A stretch of DNA of 5,740 nucleotides, taken from Bacteroidales bacterium UBA4284 (GTDB taxonomy: Bacteria > Bacteroidota > Bacteroidia > Bacteroidales > UBA932). This document shows positions 1 to 5,055 of the stretch, piece by piece. Position 1 is the first letter of the stretch. Every line of letters begins with the position of its first letter. The stretch is taken from the NCBI GenBank assembly GCA_002395925.1, contig DGVM01000069.1:1-5740 (forward strand), read 5' to 3'. The translations under genes were made by a program, and so were the position numbers. The notes below the pieces were generated by a model. It was given only the letters and a program-made list of their open reading frames with translations, searched no databases and had not been told where the DNA came from.

Positions 1-60
1 CTCAAAAGCCATTGGGACATCGGTCAGATACTCAACATGTCTTTCAAACAAAGGTTCCAT
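1..60 (-). CDS. N-terminus of a probable AAA-type ATP-binding protein (partial)
   Basis: An ATG on the minus strand (58-60) opens a frame that stays open to the left edge, giving 20 residues that begin MEPLFERHVEYLTDVP and end MAFE. Only this N-terminus is visible, so no catalytic motif (Walker A or B) can be seen. The short acidic and aromatic leader resembles the start of the Bacteroidetes ATP-binding proteins that carry an AAA domain followed by DUF4143, where such a leader precedes a conserved tryptophan and the P-loop. That assignment is inference from a short stretch. The existence of a gene is better supported: a consensus minus-strand promoter ends about 15 bases before the ATG. It diverges from the DUF1648 gene across a 172-base control region and may be autoregulated through the inverted repeats there. 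Confidence 0.5.
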   Translation of the reverse strand, partial: MEPLFERHVEYLTDVPMAFE

Positions 61-75
61 AATCGTGGTTTTTCA

Positions 76-107
76 CAAAAATATACTTGTTTATTCAAAT
101 AAACAAA
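76..107 (-). promoter_or_regulatory. Bacteroidetes-type promoter for the minus-strand gene
   Basis: Read on the minus strand, TATTTTTG (83 to 76) is a perfect match to the Bacteroidetes -7 box TAnnTTTG. A TTTG (107 to 104) lies 20 bases upstream as a -33 box. The -7 box ends 15 bases before the ATG at 60, implying a very short leader. The inverted repeat at 87-106 fills the spacer and overlaps the -33 box, so a protein bound there would be expected to block RNA polymerase. Confidence 0.65.
87..106. promoter_or_regulatory. Inverted repeat 1, probable operator
   Basis: TTGTTTATT-CA-AATAAACAA is a perfect 9-base inverted repeat with a 2-base centre. It sits between the -7 and -33 boxes of the minus-strand promoter. 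It shares its half-site TGTTTAT with a second inverted repeat at 121-138, which argues for a specific dimer-binding site and not chance AT-rich symmetry. It lacks a terminator-like T run and a GC-rich stem. Confidence 0.6.
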
Positions 108-120
108 TTTTATTAATATT

Positions 121-138
121 TGTTTATCACGATAAACA
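121..138. promoter_or_regulatory. Inverted repeat 2, probable second operator
   Basis: TGTTTATC-AC-GATAAACA is a perfect 8-base inverted repeat with a 2-base centre. Its centre is 33 bases from that of the first repeat, roughly three helical turns, so two dimers could bind on the same face of the DNA. Relative to the minus-strand promoter it lies upstream of the -33 box. It also lies between the two divergent genes and could affect either. Confidence 0.55.
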
Positions 139-181
139 TATTCATTCCTGCGCTACTATACCACACGGCCATCCTGCCCCT

Positions 182-208
182 GTGTGTAAAATAGCCGATA
201 TTACACAC
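182..208. promoter_or_regulatory. Inverted repeat over the DUF1648 gene promoter, probable operator
   Basis: GTGTGTAA (182-189) and TTACACAC (201-208) are perfect 8-base inverted arms separated by 11 bases. The right arm ends 11 bases before the -7 box of the plus-strand promoter, so the element covers the position where the -33 box should be. No good TTG is visible there. This placement fits either a repressor site or a site for an activator that compensates for a weak -33 box. The sequence differs from the TGTTTAT repeats at 87-138, so a different regulator is expected. Confidence 0.5.
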
Positions 209-219
209 GGATAAATGAC

Positions 220-227
220 TATCTTTG
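220..227 (+). promoter_or_regulatory. -7 promoter box of the DUF1648-lipoprotein operon
   Basis: TATCTTTG matches the Bacteroidetes -7 consensus TAnnTTTG and ends only 5 bases before the ATG at 233. Transcription would begin at or within a base or two of that ATG, implying a leaderless or nearly leaderless message. It also shows that the in-frame ATG at 215 lies upstream of the transcript and is not the start. Confidence 0.6.
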
Positions 228-232
228 CACCC

Positions 233-646
233 ATGAACGAAAAATCAAACAAACTCGGGTGGCTGGTCCCGGCGGTGATCGTAGCCGCGATTGCCGTGGC
301 GGTTGCCGCCCTTTGGGGATCGCTTGCAGAGACTCTCCCCGCACACTTCGACCTGGAAGGCAATGCCGGCGGAACAATGTCCAAGACCACTCTCCTATTC
401 TACCCCCTGGCGGGGCTGATCATCTGCCTCATTGCCTTCGGAATCAGCCGCAGGACAAGCAGAAAAGCCCTCAAGGGCAGCCTTCTGATCCTCACCTCCG
501 GGATAGAACTCATCATACTGTCCTCCGTGATGGTGACCCTCACCCAGGGAGCAACACCGGTCTTCATGCTGGCAGAGCCGGTCATTCTGGCGGTCACACT
601 GATAGCTTGTATCATCTATATCATCAAGGAACGCAAGTCACGATGA
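233..646 (+). CDS. DUF1648-domain (SdpI-like) integral membrane protein
   Basis: The product is a 137-residue, very hydrophobic protein with four predicted membrane helices at about residues 10-28, 53-71, 83-103 and 112-131. Between helices 1 and 2 lies LPAHFDLEGNAGGTMSK (35-51), which matches the DUF1648 signature of a Pro-x-His-Phe stretch, a Gly and a Ser-Lys before a hydrophobic segment. DUF1648 is found in SdpI, the immunity and signalling membrane protein of Bacillus, and in many uncharacterised membrane proteins, so the cellular role here is unknown. The start at 233 is preferred over the in-frame ATG at 215 because the latter precedes the promoter box. The stop overlaps the start of the lipoprotein gene by 4 bases (ATGA), so the two are probably translated together. 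An inverted repeat at 182-208 probably controls both. Confidence 0.8.
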   Translation: MNEKSNKLGWLVPAVIVAAIAVAVAALWGSLAETLPAHFDLEGNAGGTMSKTTLLFYPLAGLIICLIAFGISRRTSRKALKGSLLILTSGIELIILSSVMVTLTQGATPVFMLAEPVILAVTLIACIIYIIKERKSR

Positions 647-1497
647 AAAAGGCGATTCTCTTACTGCTCGCGGCCACGCTCATCTGCGCCTGCTCCAAAG
701 ACAACCCGGTCAAGTTGGATCTGACCATGCCGACAGAGATGCTCGAAAAACTTGATTTCGAGCATTTCAGGACAGAAGAGACGAAGCCGTCGTACGGCTA
801 CCATGTTTTCTACGAACAGGGAAAAGATGGAGAGAAGTACAGTGTCTGGGCTTCAGGAAACGCCGGCGCTGCTATTGTCAAGTCGAAAAGAAAGCCGGAG
901 GCGTTCCCGACCTATGCCCACCCGGAAGGACGCGACGGATACTGCGTATGCATGACCACCCAATCTTCCGGATCGCTGGGCGCGCTCGCCGGAAAACCGA
1001 TCGCGGCAGGCAGCCTGTTTCTCGGCAGTTTCAATTCCGGCAAAGCGCTGAGCGACCCGCTGAAAACCACCGAATTCGGAGTTCCGGTAGACCGTGAACC
1101 CATCAAGGTAAGCGGCTGGTATAAATACACTCCAGGAAAGACTTTTACCGACAAAAACAAGAAAGAGATCTCGGGACGCACCGACGAGGCCAACATCTAC
1201 GGAGTATTCTGGCGCAGCCAGGACTCCGACGGCAAGCAGATCGTTCTCCATGGCGACAACATTCTCTCCAGCCCCCATATCATAAGCAAGGCACAAGTCT
1301 CCGAACTGCCGCCCACGGACGAGTGGACCCGCTTTGAAATGACATTCGAGGGTGATCACGCCGACCCGCTGACGCTCGAGAACAAGGGCTGCAGTTTCAC
1401 GCTGGTATTTTCTTCCAGCAAGAACGGCGATGCCTTCGAGGGCGCCATCGGCAGCACCCTCCTCGTAGATGAAGTGGAAGTCGAATTTGCCGACTGA
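643..1497 (+). CDS. PCMD-domain outer-membrane lipoprotein
   Basis: The product is 284 residues long. It opens with a lipoprotein signal peptide: Lys2-Lys3, a hydrophobic run, and a lipobox ending ICAC with the acylated residue predicted at Cys17. SKDN follows the cysteine and loosely resembles the Lys-Asp/Glu export signal of surface lipoproteins in this phylum. The rest matches the PCMD family (putative carbohydrate metabolism domain): an IAAGSLFLGSF-like block, FGVP, SGWYKYTPG (157-165), and a C-terminal FSSSKNGDAFEGAIGST block (256-272) followed by VDEVEVEF. The family folds as a beta-sandwich and is suspected of carbohydrate binding or processing, but no reaction is established. ATG 643 is chosen because it begins the signal peptide and overlaps the preceding stop. 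The frame is open further upstream, but that extension only shadows the DUF1648 gene. Pairing with an inner-membrane DUF1648 protein is unusual. Confidence 0.85.
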   Translation: MKKAILLLLAATLICACSKDNPVKLDLTMPTEMLEKLDFEHFRTEETKPSYGYHVFYEQGKDGEKYSVWASGNAGAAIVKSKRKPEAFPTYAHPEGRDGYCVCMTTQSSGSLGALAGKPIAAGSLFLGSFNSGKALSDPLKTTEFGVPVDREPIKVSGWYKYTPGKTFTDKNKKEISGRTDEANIYGVFWRSQDSDGKQIVLHGDNILSSPHIISKAQVSELPPTDEWTRFEMTFEGDHADPLTLENKGCSFTLVFSSSKNGDAFEGAIGSTLLVDEVEVEFAD

Positions 1498-1511
1498 GGC
1501 GACGATCTGGC

Positions 1512-1535
1512 GCCGAAACAACAGCCGAAACAACA
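1512..1535. repeat. Two tandem copies of a 12-base unit
   Basis: GCCGAAACAACA occurs twice in direct succession (1512-1523 and 1524-1535), 14 bases after the lipoprotein stop and before the tRNA promoter. It probably reflects a small slippage duplication in non-coding DNA. No hairpin or T run is associated with it, so it is not an obvious terminator for the upstream operon. Confidence 0.7.
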
Positions 1536-1552
1536 AAAATCTCACGAAAATT

Positions 1553-1582
1553 TTGCGAATTCAAGAAATCATACTATTTTTG
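1553..1582 (+). promoter_or_regulatory. Consensus promoter of the tRNA-Leu gene
   Basis: TTG (1553-1555), a 19-base spacer, and TATTTTTG (1575-1582) match the Bacteroidetes -33/-7 consensus exactly. The -7 box ends 11 bases before the mature 5' end of the tRNA, so the precursor has only a short 5' leader for RNase P to remove. Confidence 0.8.
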
Positions 1583-1593
1583 CAGTCCCAAAT

Positions 1594-1676
1594 GCGGTAG
1601 TGGTGAAATGGTAGACACGCTACTTTGAGGGGGTAGTGCCCGTTGGGGTGTGTGAGTTCGACTCTCACCTACCGCA
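1594..1676 (+). tRNA. tRNA-Leu (anticodon GAG)
   Basis: The 83-base gene folds as a complete class II tRNA. The acceptor stem pairs GCGGTAG (1594-1600) with CTACCGC (1669-1675), and A1676 is the discriminator base. The D stem pairs GTG (1603-1605) with CAC (1616-1618). The anticodon stem pairs CTACT (1620-1624) with GGTAG (1632-1636) around loop TTGAGGG, with anticodon GAG at 1627-1629, reading CUC and CUU leucine codons. The long variable arm has a CCC/GGG stem, as expected for leucine tRNAs. The T arm pairs GTGAG with CTCAC around TTCGACT. CCA is not encoded (CGA follows) and must be added afterwards. The gene has its own promoter and terminator, so it is a single-gene transcription unit. 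Confidence 0.97.
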
Positions 1677-1682
1677 CGAAGG

Positions 1683-1713
1683 AACCGGAAGCAGAAATGC
1701 TCCCGGTTTTTTT
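1683..1713 (+). terminator. Rho-independent terminator of the tRNA-Leu unit
   Basis: AACCGG (1683-1688) pairs with CCGGTT (1703-1708), and AGCA (1690-1693) pairs with TGCT (1698-1701). A single A/C mismatch lies between the two stems, a GAAA tetraloop closes the hairpin, and a run of seven T residues (1707-1713) follows. It starts seven bases after the tRNA and should insulate it from the downstream operon. Confidence 0.9.
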
Positions 1714-1738
1714 GTTTACCCAACTTTATCTATATTTG
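1712..1738 (+). promoter_or_regulatory. Probable promoter of the acyltransferase operon
   Basis: TATATTTG (1731-1738) matches the -7 box TAnnTTTG. The nearest TTG (1712-1714) gives a 16-base spacer, shorter than the usual 19, and falls in the T run of the tRNA terminator. The -7 box ends 19 bases before the ATG at 1758, leaving a short leader without an evident Shine-Dalgarno sequence. The -7 element is convincing, the -33 element less so. Confidence 0.55.
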
Positions 1739-1757
1739 GGGATACAAACTAATACCT

Positions 1758-3014
1758 ATGACCGACTATTTTCCTCTGCAGGACGTCAAGAGATTTGACA
1801 TGCAGAAAGAACCCGTCCCGGTAAAATGGTTCCTGAGACCCCTCGTATGGCTTCTCTGCTTCCCAGTGTTCTGGCTGCACCGCAGCAAGATTCACCGCAT
1901 CGGGATGAAGGGAGTGAAGCCTCCGTACATACTCCTGTGCAACCACAACGCCTTCTACGACTTCATGGTCGCCACTGTCGCCAACTTCCCCCACCAGCCA
2001 TACTATGTGGTGGCAATCGACGGATTCATCGGCCGTGAAGGCATCATGCGCTGGATAGGCTGCATCGGCAAGCGCAAATTCACCAACGACCTTTCGCTCA
2101 TCCGCAATATCCGCAAGGTCCTAGACCGCGGAAAAATCATAACCCTCTATGCCGAAGCCCGTTATTCGCTCTGCGGCACCAACGCCGTGCTGCCCGAATC
2201 GCTCGGCAAACTCGTCAAGATGTGCAAGGTCCCGGTCGTGACCCTCATGACCCGCGGCCACCACGTTGACGCCCCCTTCTGGCAGGGCTCCAACCCCAAG
2301 AGCAAGATGCTCAGGACCGAAGCCGACTTCAAACTCCTTCTTACTGCAGATGAAGTCAAGGAGCTCAGCGTCGAAGAGATCAACCGGCGCATAGGCGAAG
2401 CATACGTCTACGACGACTTCAAGTGGCAGAAGGAAAACCATGTCCGCACGCCCCAGAAGGACCGCGCACGCGCGCTTCACAAAGTCCTCTACAAATGCCC
2501 TCACTGCGGCGCGGAGTACCGTATGGACTCCCACGGCTCCATCCTCGAGTGCAAGGCATGCGGCCACAAATGGGAGATGACCGAGTACGGCGAACTGCAA
2601 GCGATCGAGGGAGAGACCTACTATTCGCATATCCCTGACTGGTACGAATGGGAACGCGCCTGCGTGCGCGAAGAGGTCGAGGCCGGCACCTACAAGCTCG
2701 ACGTGCAGTGCAAGGTCAACTCCCTGCCAAACTCCAAGCGTTTCATCACCATAGGCGACGGTCACCTGATCCACGACATGAGCGGTTTCCATCTTACAGG
2801 CACCTTCGAGGGCCACGACTGGAAGCTCGAAATCCCGGCTAAATCCCTATACTCCGTCCACATTGAATATAATTATATAGGTGAGCACCGCGACTGCGTC
2901 GACCTCAACACGCTCACCGACACTCTCTACTGCTTCCCCTACGGCGAAGATTTCGCTGTAACCAAGGTCGCACTCGCCACTGAAGAACTGTATAACCATT
3001 GGAACAAAAAATGA
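1758..3014 (+). CDS. PlsC-like lysophospholipid acyltransferase fused to a C-terminal zinc ribbon
   Basis: The product is 418 residues long, well above the roughly 240 of a typical PlsC. A hydrophobic segment (24-40) probably anchors it to the inner membrane. The acyltransferase core follows: NHNAFYD (62-68) supplies the catalytic His63-x4-Asp68 motif, and YAEARYSLCGT (131-141) corresponds to the acceptor-binding PEG-type motif, with Glu133 retained but Ala at 132 and 134. Such enzymes transfer a fatty acyl group from acyl-ACP or acyl-CoA to a lysolipid or other acceptor; the acceptor here cannot be told. A zinc ribbon follows with Cys247-x2-Cys250 and Cys265-x2-Cys268, and then about 150 residues of unrecognised sequence rich in aromatic and charged residues. 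It heads a tight operon, and its stop overlaps the next start by 4 bases (ATGA). The downstream patatin-like hydrolase suggests a deacylation-reacylation role. Confidence 0.85.
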   Translation: MTDYFPLQDVKRFDMQKEPVPVKWFLRPLVWLLCFPVFWLHRSKIHRIGMKGVKPPYILLCNHNAFYDFMVATVANFPHQPYYVVAIDGFIGREGIMRWIGCIGKRKFTNDLSLIRNIRKVLDRGKIITLYAEARYSLCGTNAVLPESLGKLVKMCKVPVVTLMTRGHHVDAPFWQGSNPKSKMLRTEADFKLLLTADEVKELSVEEINRRIGEAYVYDDFKWQKENHVRTPQKDRARALHKVLYKCPHCGAEYRMDSHGSILECKACGHKWEMTEYGELQAIEGETYYSHIPDWYEWERACVREEVEAGTYKLDVQCKVNSLPNSKRFITIGDGHLIHDMSGFHLTGTFEGHDWKLEIPAKSLYSVHIEYNYIGEHRDCVDLNTLTDTLYCFPYGEDFAVTKVALATEELYNHWNKK

Positions 3015-4096
3015 AAAGACTGATCCTCTCTGCAGCGTTGGCACTTATCGCAGGTCTTGCCTGCGCCCAGGACCTGAGCGACATCCATATCGCCCTCAAT
3101 ACAGCCCCGGACTCCGCCAACTTCTACTACTATGTCAACATCTACCCCAAACTCGGGCAGTGGGACATCAAGAAGGCACGGGCCAAGGAGTACGGCGCCT
3201 ACAACGAGTACGCTCTTGAAGGCAAGTTCGAGCGCATCTGGCTCCTGAGCCCCCACGATGCCATCATCAAGGATAACGGCAAATATGCCCTTTTCAACCT
3301 CGACACCCGCAAGTACACGACCAGGTTCGAGTACCTCGACGTCCGTTTCGGCTGGGGAGGCAAGGAGACCGGCCCGATCGGCCTTTACTCCAAGACCAAG
3401 AACCACGAAGGATGGGAACTCTACCACCTTGTCGACACCGCAGGCAAGCGCCAGCTCCGCGTGATGGAGACCGCTCCCGCCGACAGTTTCAGTTTCATCG
3501 CCCGCAACCGCATCAAACTCTACAAAGACGGTAAGGAAAGCATGATCGACGACAAGGGTGCCACTATCATCCCCTTCCAGTACAGCCACTTCGGTGAATA
3601 CCGCATCTACGACGGAGGCAAGACGACGATAGTCGATGTCCGGGACGAAGACGGCCGCTTCGGACTCATCCGCATCCGCTGGGACGGCACGGTCGACGAG
3701 CTCGCTCCCTGCGCCTATGACGCAGTCGACATCAGCAAATGGCCATGTATCATCGAAAAAGACGGCAAGAAAGCCATAGTCTACGACCGCAAGGGCGGAC
3801 AGACCGAGCTGATCTTCGACCAGGTCGACTGGTATCCGCAGGGCATGATCGTGCGTATAGGAGAGAAGTTCGGCTTCCAGAAATGGGGCAACCTCAAGCT
3901 CCCTGTCGAATATGACTCGATGGAAATCGTTGAATCCGCCGAGACTTCCAACAAGAAGGCAATCTCCGCCTCCAAAGAAGACGGCGCCTACCTCTACGAC
4001 ACCAACGCCAAACTCCTTGATTACATCCCCGCAGAGGTGCCCGAACCGGTGGATTCTCTTCAGCAGGCACCATTAGACAGTCTTATCAATGACTAA
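3011..4096 (+). CDS. Secreted WG-repeat-like beta-propeller protein
   Basis: The product is 361 residues long. The start is a typical signal peptide (Lys2-Arg3, hydrophobic residues 4-16, ACA before a predicted cut at 19/20), so the mature protein is probably periplasmic. Seven units of about 33-44 residues recur. Each has a short polar turn with Gly and Lys or an aromatic residue, then a hydrophobic strand and often an Asp: DNGKYALFN (88-96), HEGWELYHLVD (132-142), KDGKESMID (172-180), DGRFGLIRI (214-222), DGKKAIVYD (251-259), GEKFGFQKW (284-292) and EDGAYLYD (323-330). LPVEYDS- and IPFQYSH-like strands close some units. This resembles WG repeats, which usually form non-enzymatic beta-propellers or solenoids for binding. 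ATG 3011 is preferred over an in-frame TTG at 2999 because it starts the signal peptide and overlaps the acyltransferase stop. The ligand or partner is unknown. Confidence 0.75.
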   Translation: MKRLILSAALALIAGLACAQDLSDIHIALNTAPDSANFYYYVNIYPKLGQWDIKKARAKEYGAYNEYALEGKFERIWLLSPHDAIIKDNGKYALFNLDTRKYTTRFEYLDVRFGWGGKETGPIGLYSKTKNHEGWELYHLVDTAGKRQLRVMETAPADSFSFIARNRIKLYKDGKESMIDDKGATIIPFQYSHFGEYRIYDGGKTTIVDVRDEDGRFGLIRIRWDGTVDELAPCAYDAVDISKWPCIIEKDGKKAIVYDRKGGQTELIFDQVDWYPQGMIVRIGEKFGFQKWGNLKLPVEYDSMEIVESAETSNKKAISASKEDGAYLYDTNAKLLDYIPAEVPEPVDSLQQAPLDSLIND

Positions 4097-5054
4097 AGAC
4101 ATAGCACTCGTTCTCTCAAGCGGCGGCCCGCGCGGGCTCGCTTTTATCGGAGCAATCGAAGAACTTCAGAGCCGCGGCTACAACATCACCTCCGTAGCCG
4201 GCACATCGATGGGCTCGCTCGTCGGCGGCATCTTCGCCGCAGGCGGGCTGGAGGCATTTCGGGATTGGATATTCTCGGTGGGCTACCACAACATGCTCAA
4301 GTATATGGACGTGTCCATATCGCCTAGCGGCGTACTCAAAGGCGAGAAAGTCATCGCCGCTCTCGAGGAGTTGGTCCCCGATGTGCTTATCGAGAATCTG
4401 CACATCCCCTACACTGCGCTCGCAGCCGATCTCTACACCGGCGACGGCGTCATCTTCCGAAGCGGGCGGCTATTCGACGCTATCCGCGCGTCCATCTCCG
4501 TCCCTTCGCTCTTCCAGCCCTACCGGATCGGGGAAAAGACGCTCGTAGACGGCGGACTCGTGAGCACGTTCCCCCTGGGCTACGTCCATCGCAGCGGCCA
4601 CGACCTTCTCGTCGGGTTCAACGTCAACTCTGCCAACCGCGACGAAAGCCTGCAGCTTTACCTCCGCGAACGGACAAACTACCACGAAATCGAGCAGGAA
4701 TCGGTAAGCGCGATCGAGGCCATACGCGAAGACAAAGCGATCCCCCTGAAAAAGAAGATAATGATGATCGGACGCCAGGGACAGATCGTCATCCGCAACA
4801 AGATTATGGAAGACCGGATGAAGGGCGAAGTCCAGGCCGACGGCAACTACCTCGCTATTATTTCACGCTCGTTCGGCGTGGCTAACCACACCATTGCCGA
4901 GCTCGAGAAACAGCTCTACAAGCCCGACATCCTCGCTGAGATGCCCTTCGACAGCTACCGCGCTATCAAGGACTACTCCAAGGCCAGTGAAATCTCCGCC
5001 CGCGGCCGCGCCCTGATGGCCAAGGCCCTCGACGATTACGAAAACAAACAGTAA
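4089..5054 (+). CDS. Patatin-like phospholipase (RssA-type)
   Basis: The product is 321 residues long without a signal peptide, so it is predicted to be cytoplasmic or at the inner face of the membrane. All patatin landmarks are in place: the oxyanion-hole loop SSGGPRG (10-16), the nucleophile elbow GTSMG (38-42) with Ser40, and the dyad aspartate in VDGG (Asp154, 153-156). These enzymes hydrolyse acyl esters of phospholipids or related lipids with a Ser-Asp dyad. The core occupies about residues 5-215, and a charged C-terminal region follows, ending in a helix-rich tail. The first codons overlap the end of the WG-repeat gene by 8 bases, and the next gene starts 1 base after the stop, so it is firmly within the operon. 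Together with the upstream acyltransferase it could remodel membrane lipids. The substrate is not deducible from the sequence. Confidence 0.92.
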   Translation: MTKDIALVLSSGGPRGLAFIGAIEELQSRGYNITSVAGTSMGSLVGGIFAAGGLEAFRDWIFSVGYHNMLKYMDVSISPSGVLKGEKVIAALEELVPDVLIENLHIPYTALAADLYTGDGVIFRSGRLFDAIRASISVPSLFQPYRIGEKTLVDGGLVSTFPLGYVHRSGHDLLVGFNVNSANRDESLQLYLRERTNYHEIEQESVSAIEAIREDKAIPLKKKIMMIGRQGQIVIRNKIMEDRMKGEVQADGNYLAIISRSFGVANHTIAELEKQLYKPDILAEMPFDSYRAIKDYSKASEISARGRALMAKALDDYENKQ

Positions 5055-5055
5055 T

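Noticed and set aside
215..232. In-frame ATG six codons upstream of the chosen DUF1648 start
   Set aside because: It precedes and overlaps the -7 promoter box (220-227), so it would not be on the transcript.
259..642. Open extension of the lipoprotein frame upstream of 643
   Set aside because: It overlaps the DUF1648 gene throughout, gives a low-complexity Arg/Gly/His-rich translation, and would bury the lipoprotein signal peptide.
853..1545. Long minus-strand open frame opposite the PCMD gene
   Set aside because: Antisense shadow produced by codon bias; it has no recognisable domain, and the plus-strand frame carries clear family motifs.
1498..1552. Intrinsic terminator for the DUF1648-lipoprotein operon
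   Set aside because: The only structure is a direct repeat and a short AAAATTTT palindrome; there is no stable hairpin followed by a T run.
1594..1676. tRNA-Leu as an integration (attachment) site for a mobile element
   Set aside because: No repeated tRNA 3' end, integrase gene or composition shift is seen downstream; the following genes look like ordinary chromosomal genes.
2121..2816. Minus-strand open frame of 231 codons opposite the acyltransferase
   Set aside because: Its Ala/Val/Gly/Asp-rich composition is typical of the antisense of a GC-biased gene, and the sense strand encodes the catalytic and zinc-binding motifs.
2999..3010. TTG as an alternative start of the WG-repeat-like gene
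   Set aside because: ATG 3011 begins directly at a normal signal peptide and makes the common ATGA overlap with the acyltransferase stop.
3056..3067. Possible lipobox (GLAC) in the WG-repeat-like protein
   Set aside because: Gly at position -3 departs from the Leu-type lipobox, and the ACA-Q site fits ordinary signal peptidase cleavage better.
2939..3589. Minus-strand open frame of 216 codons across the acyltransferase/WG-repeat junction
   Set aside because: It crosses two well-supported sense genes and has an antisense-like composition.
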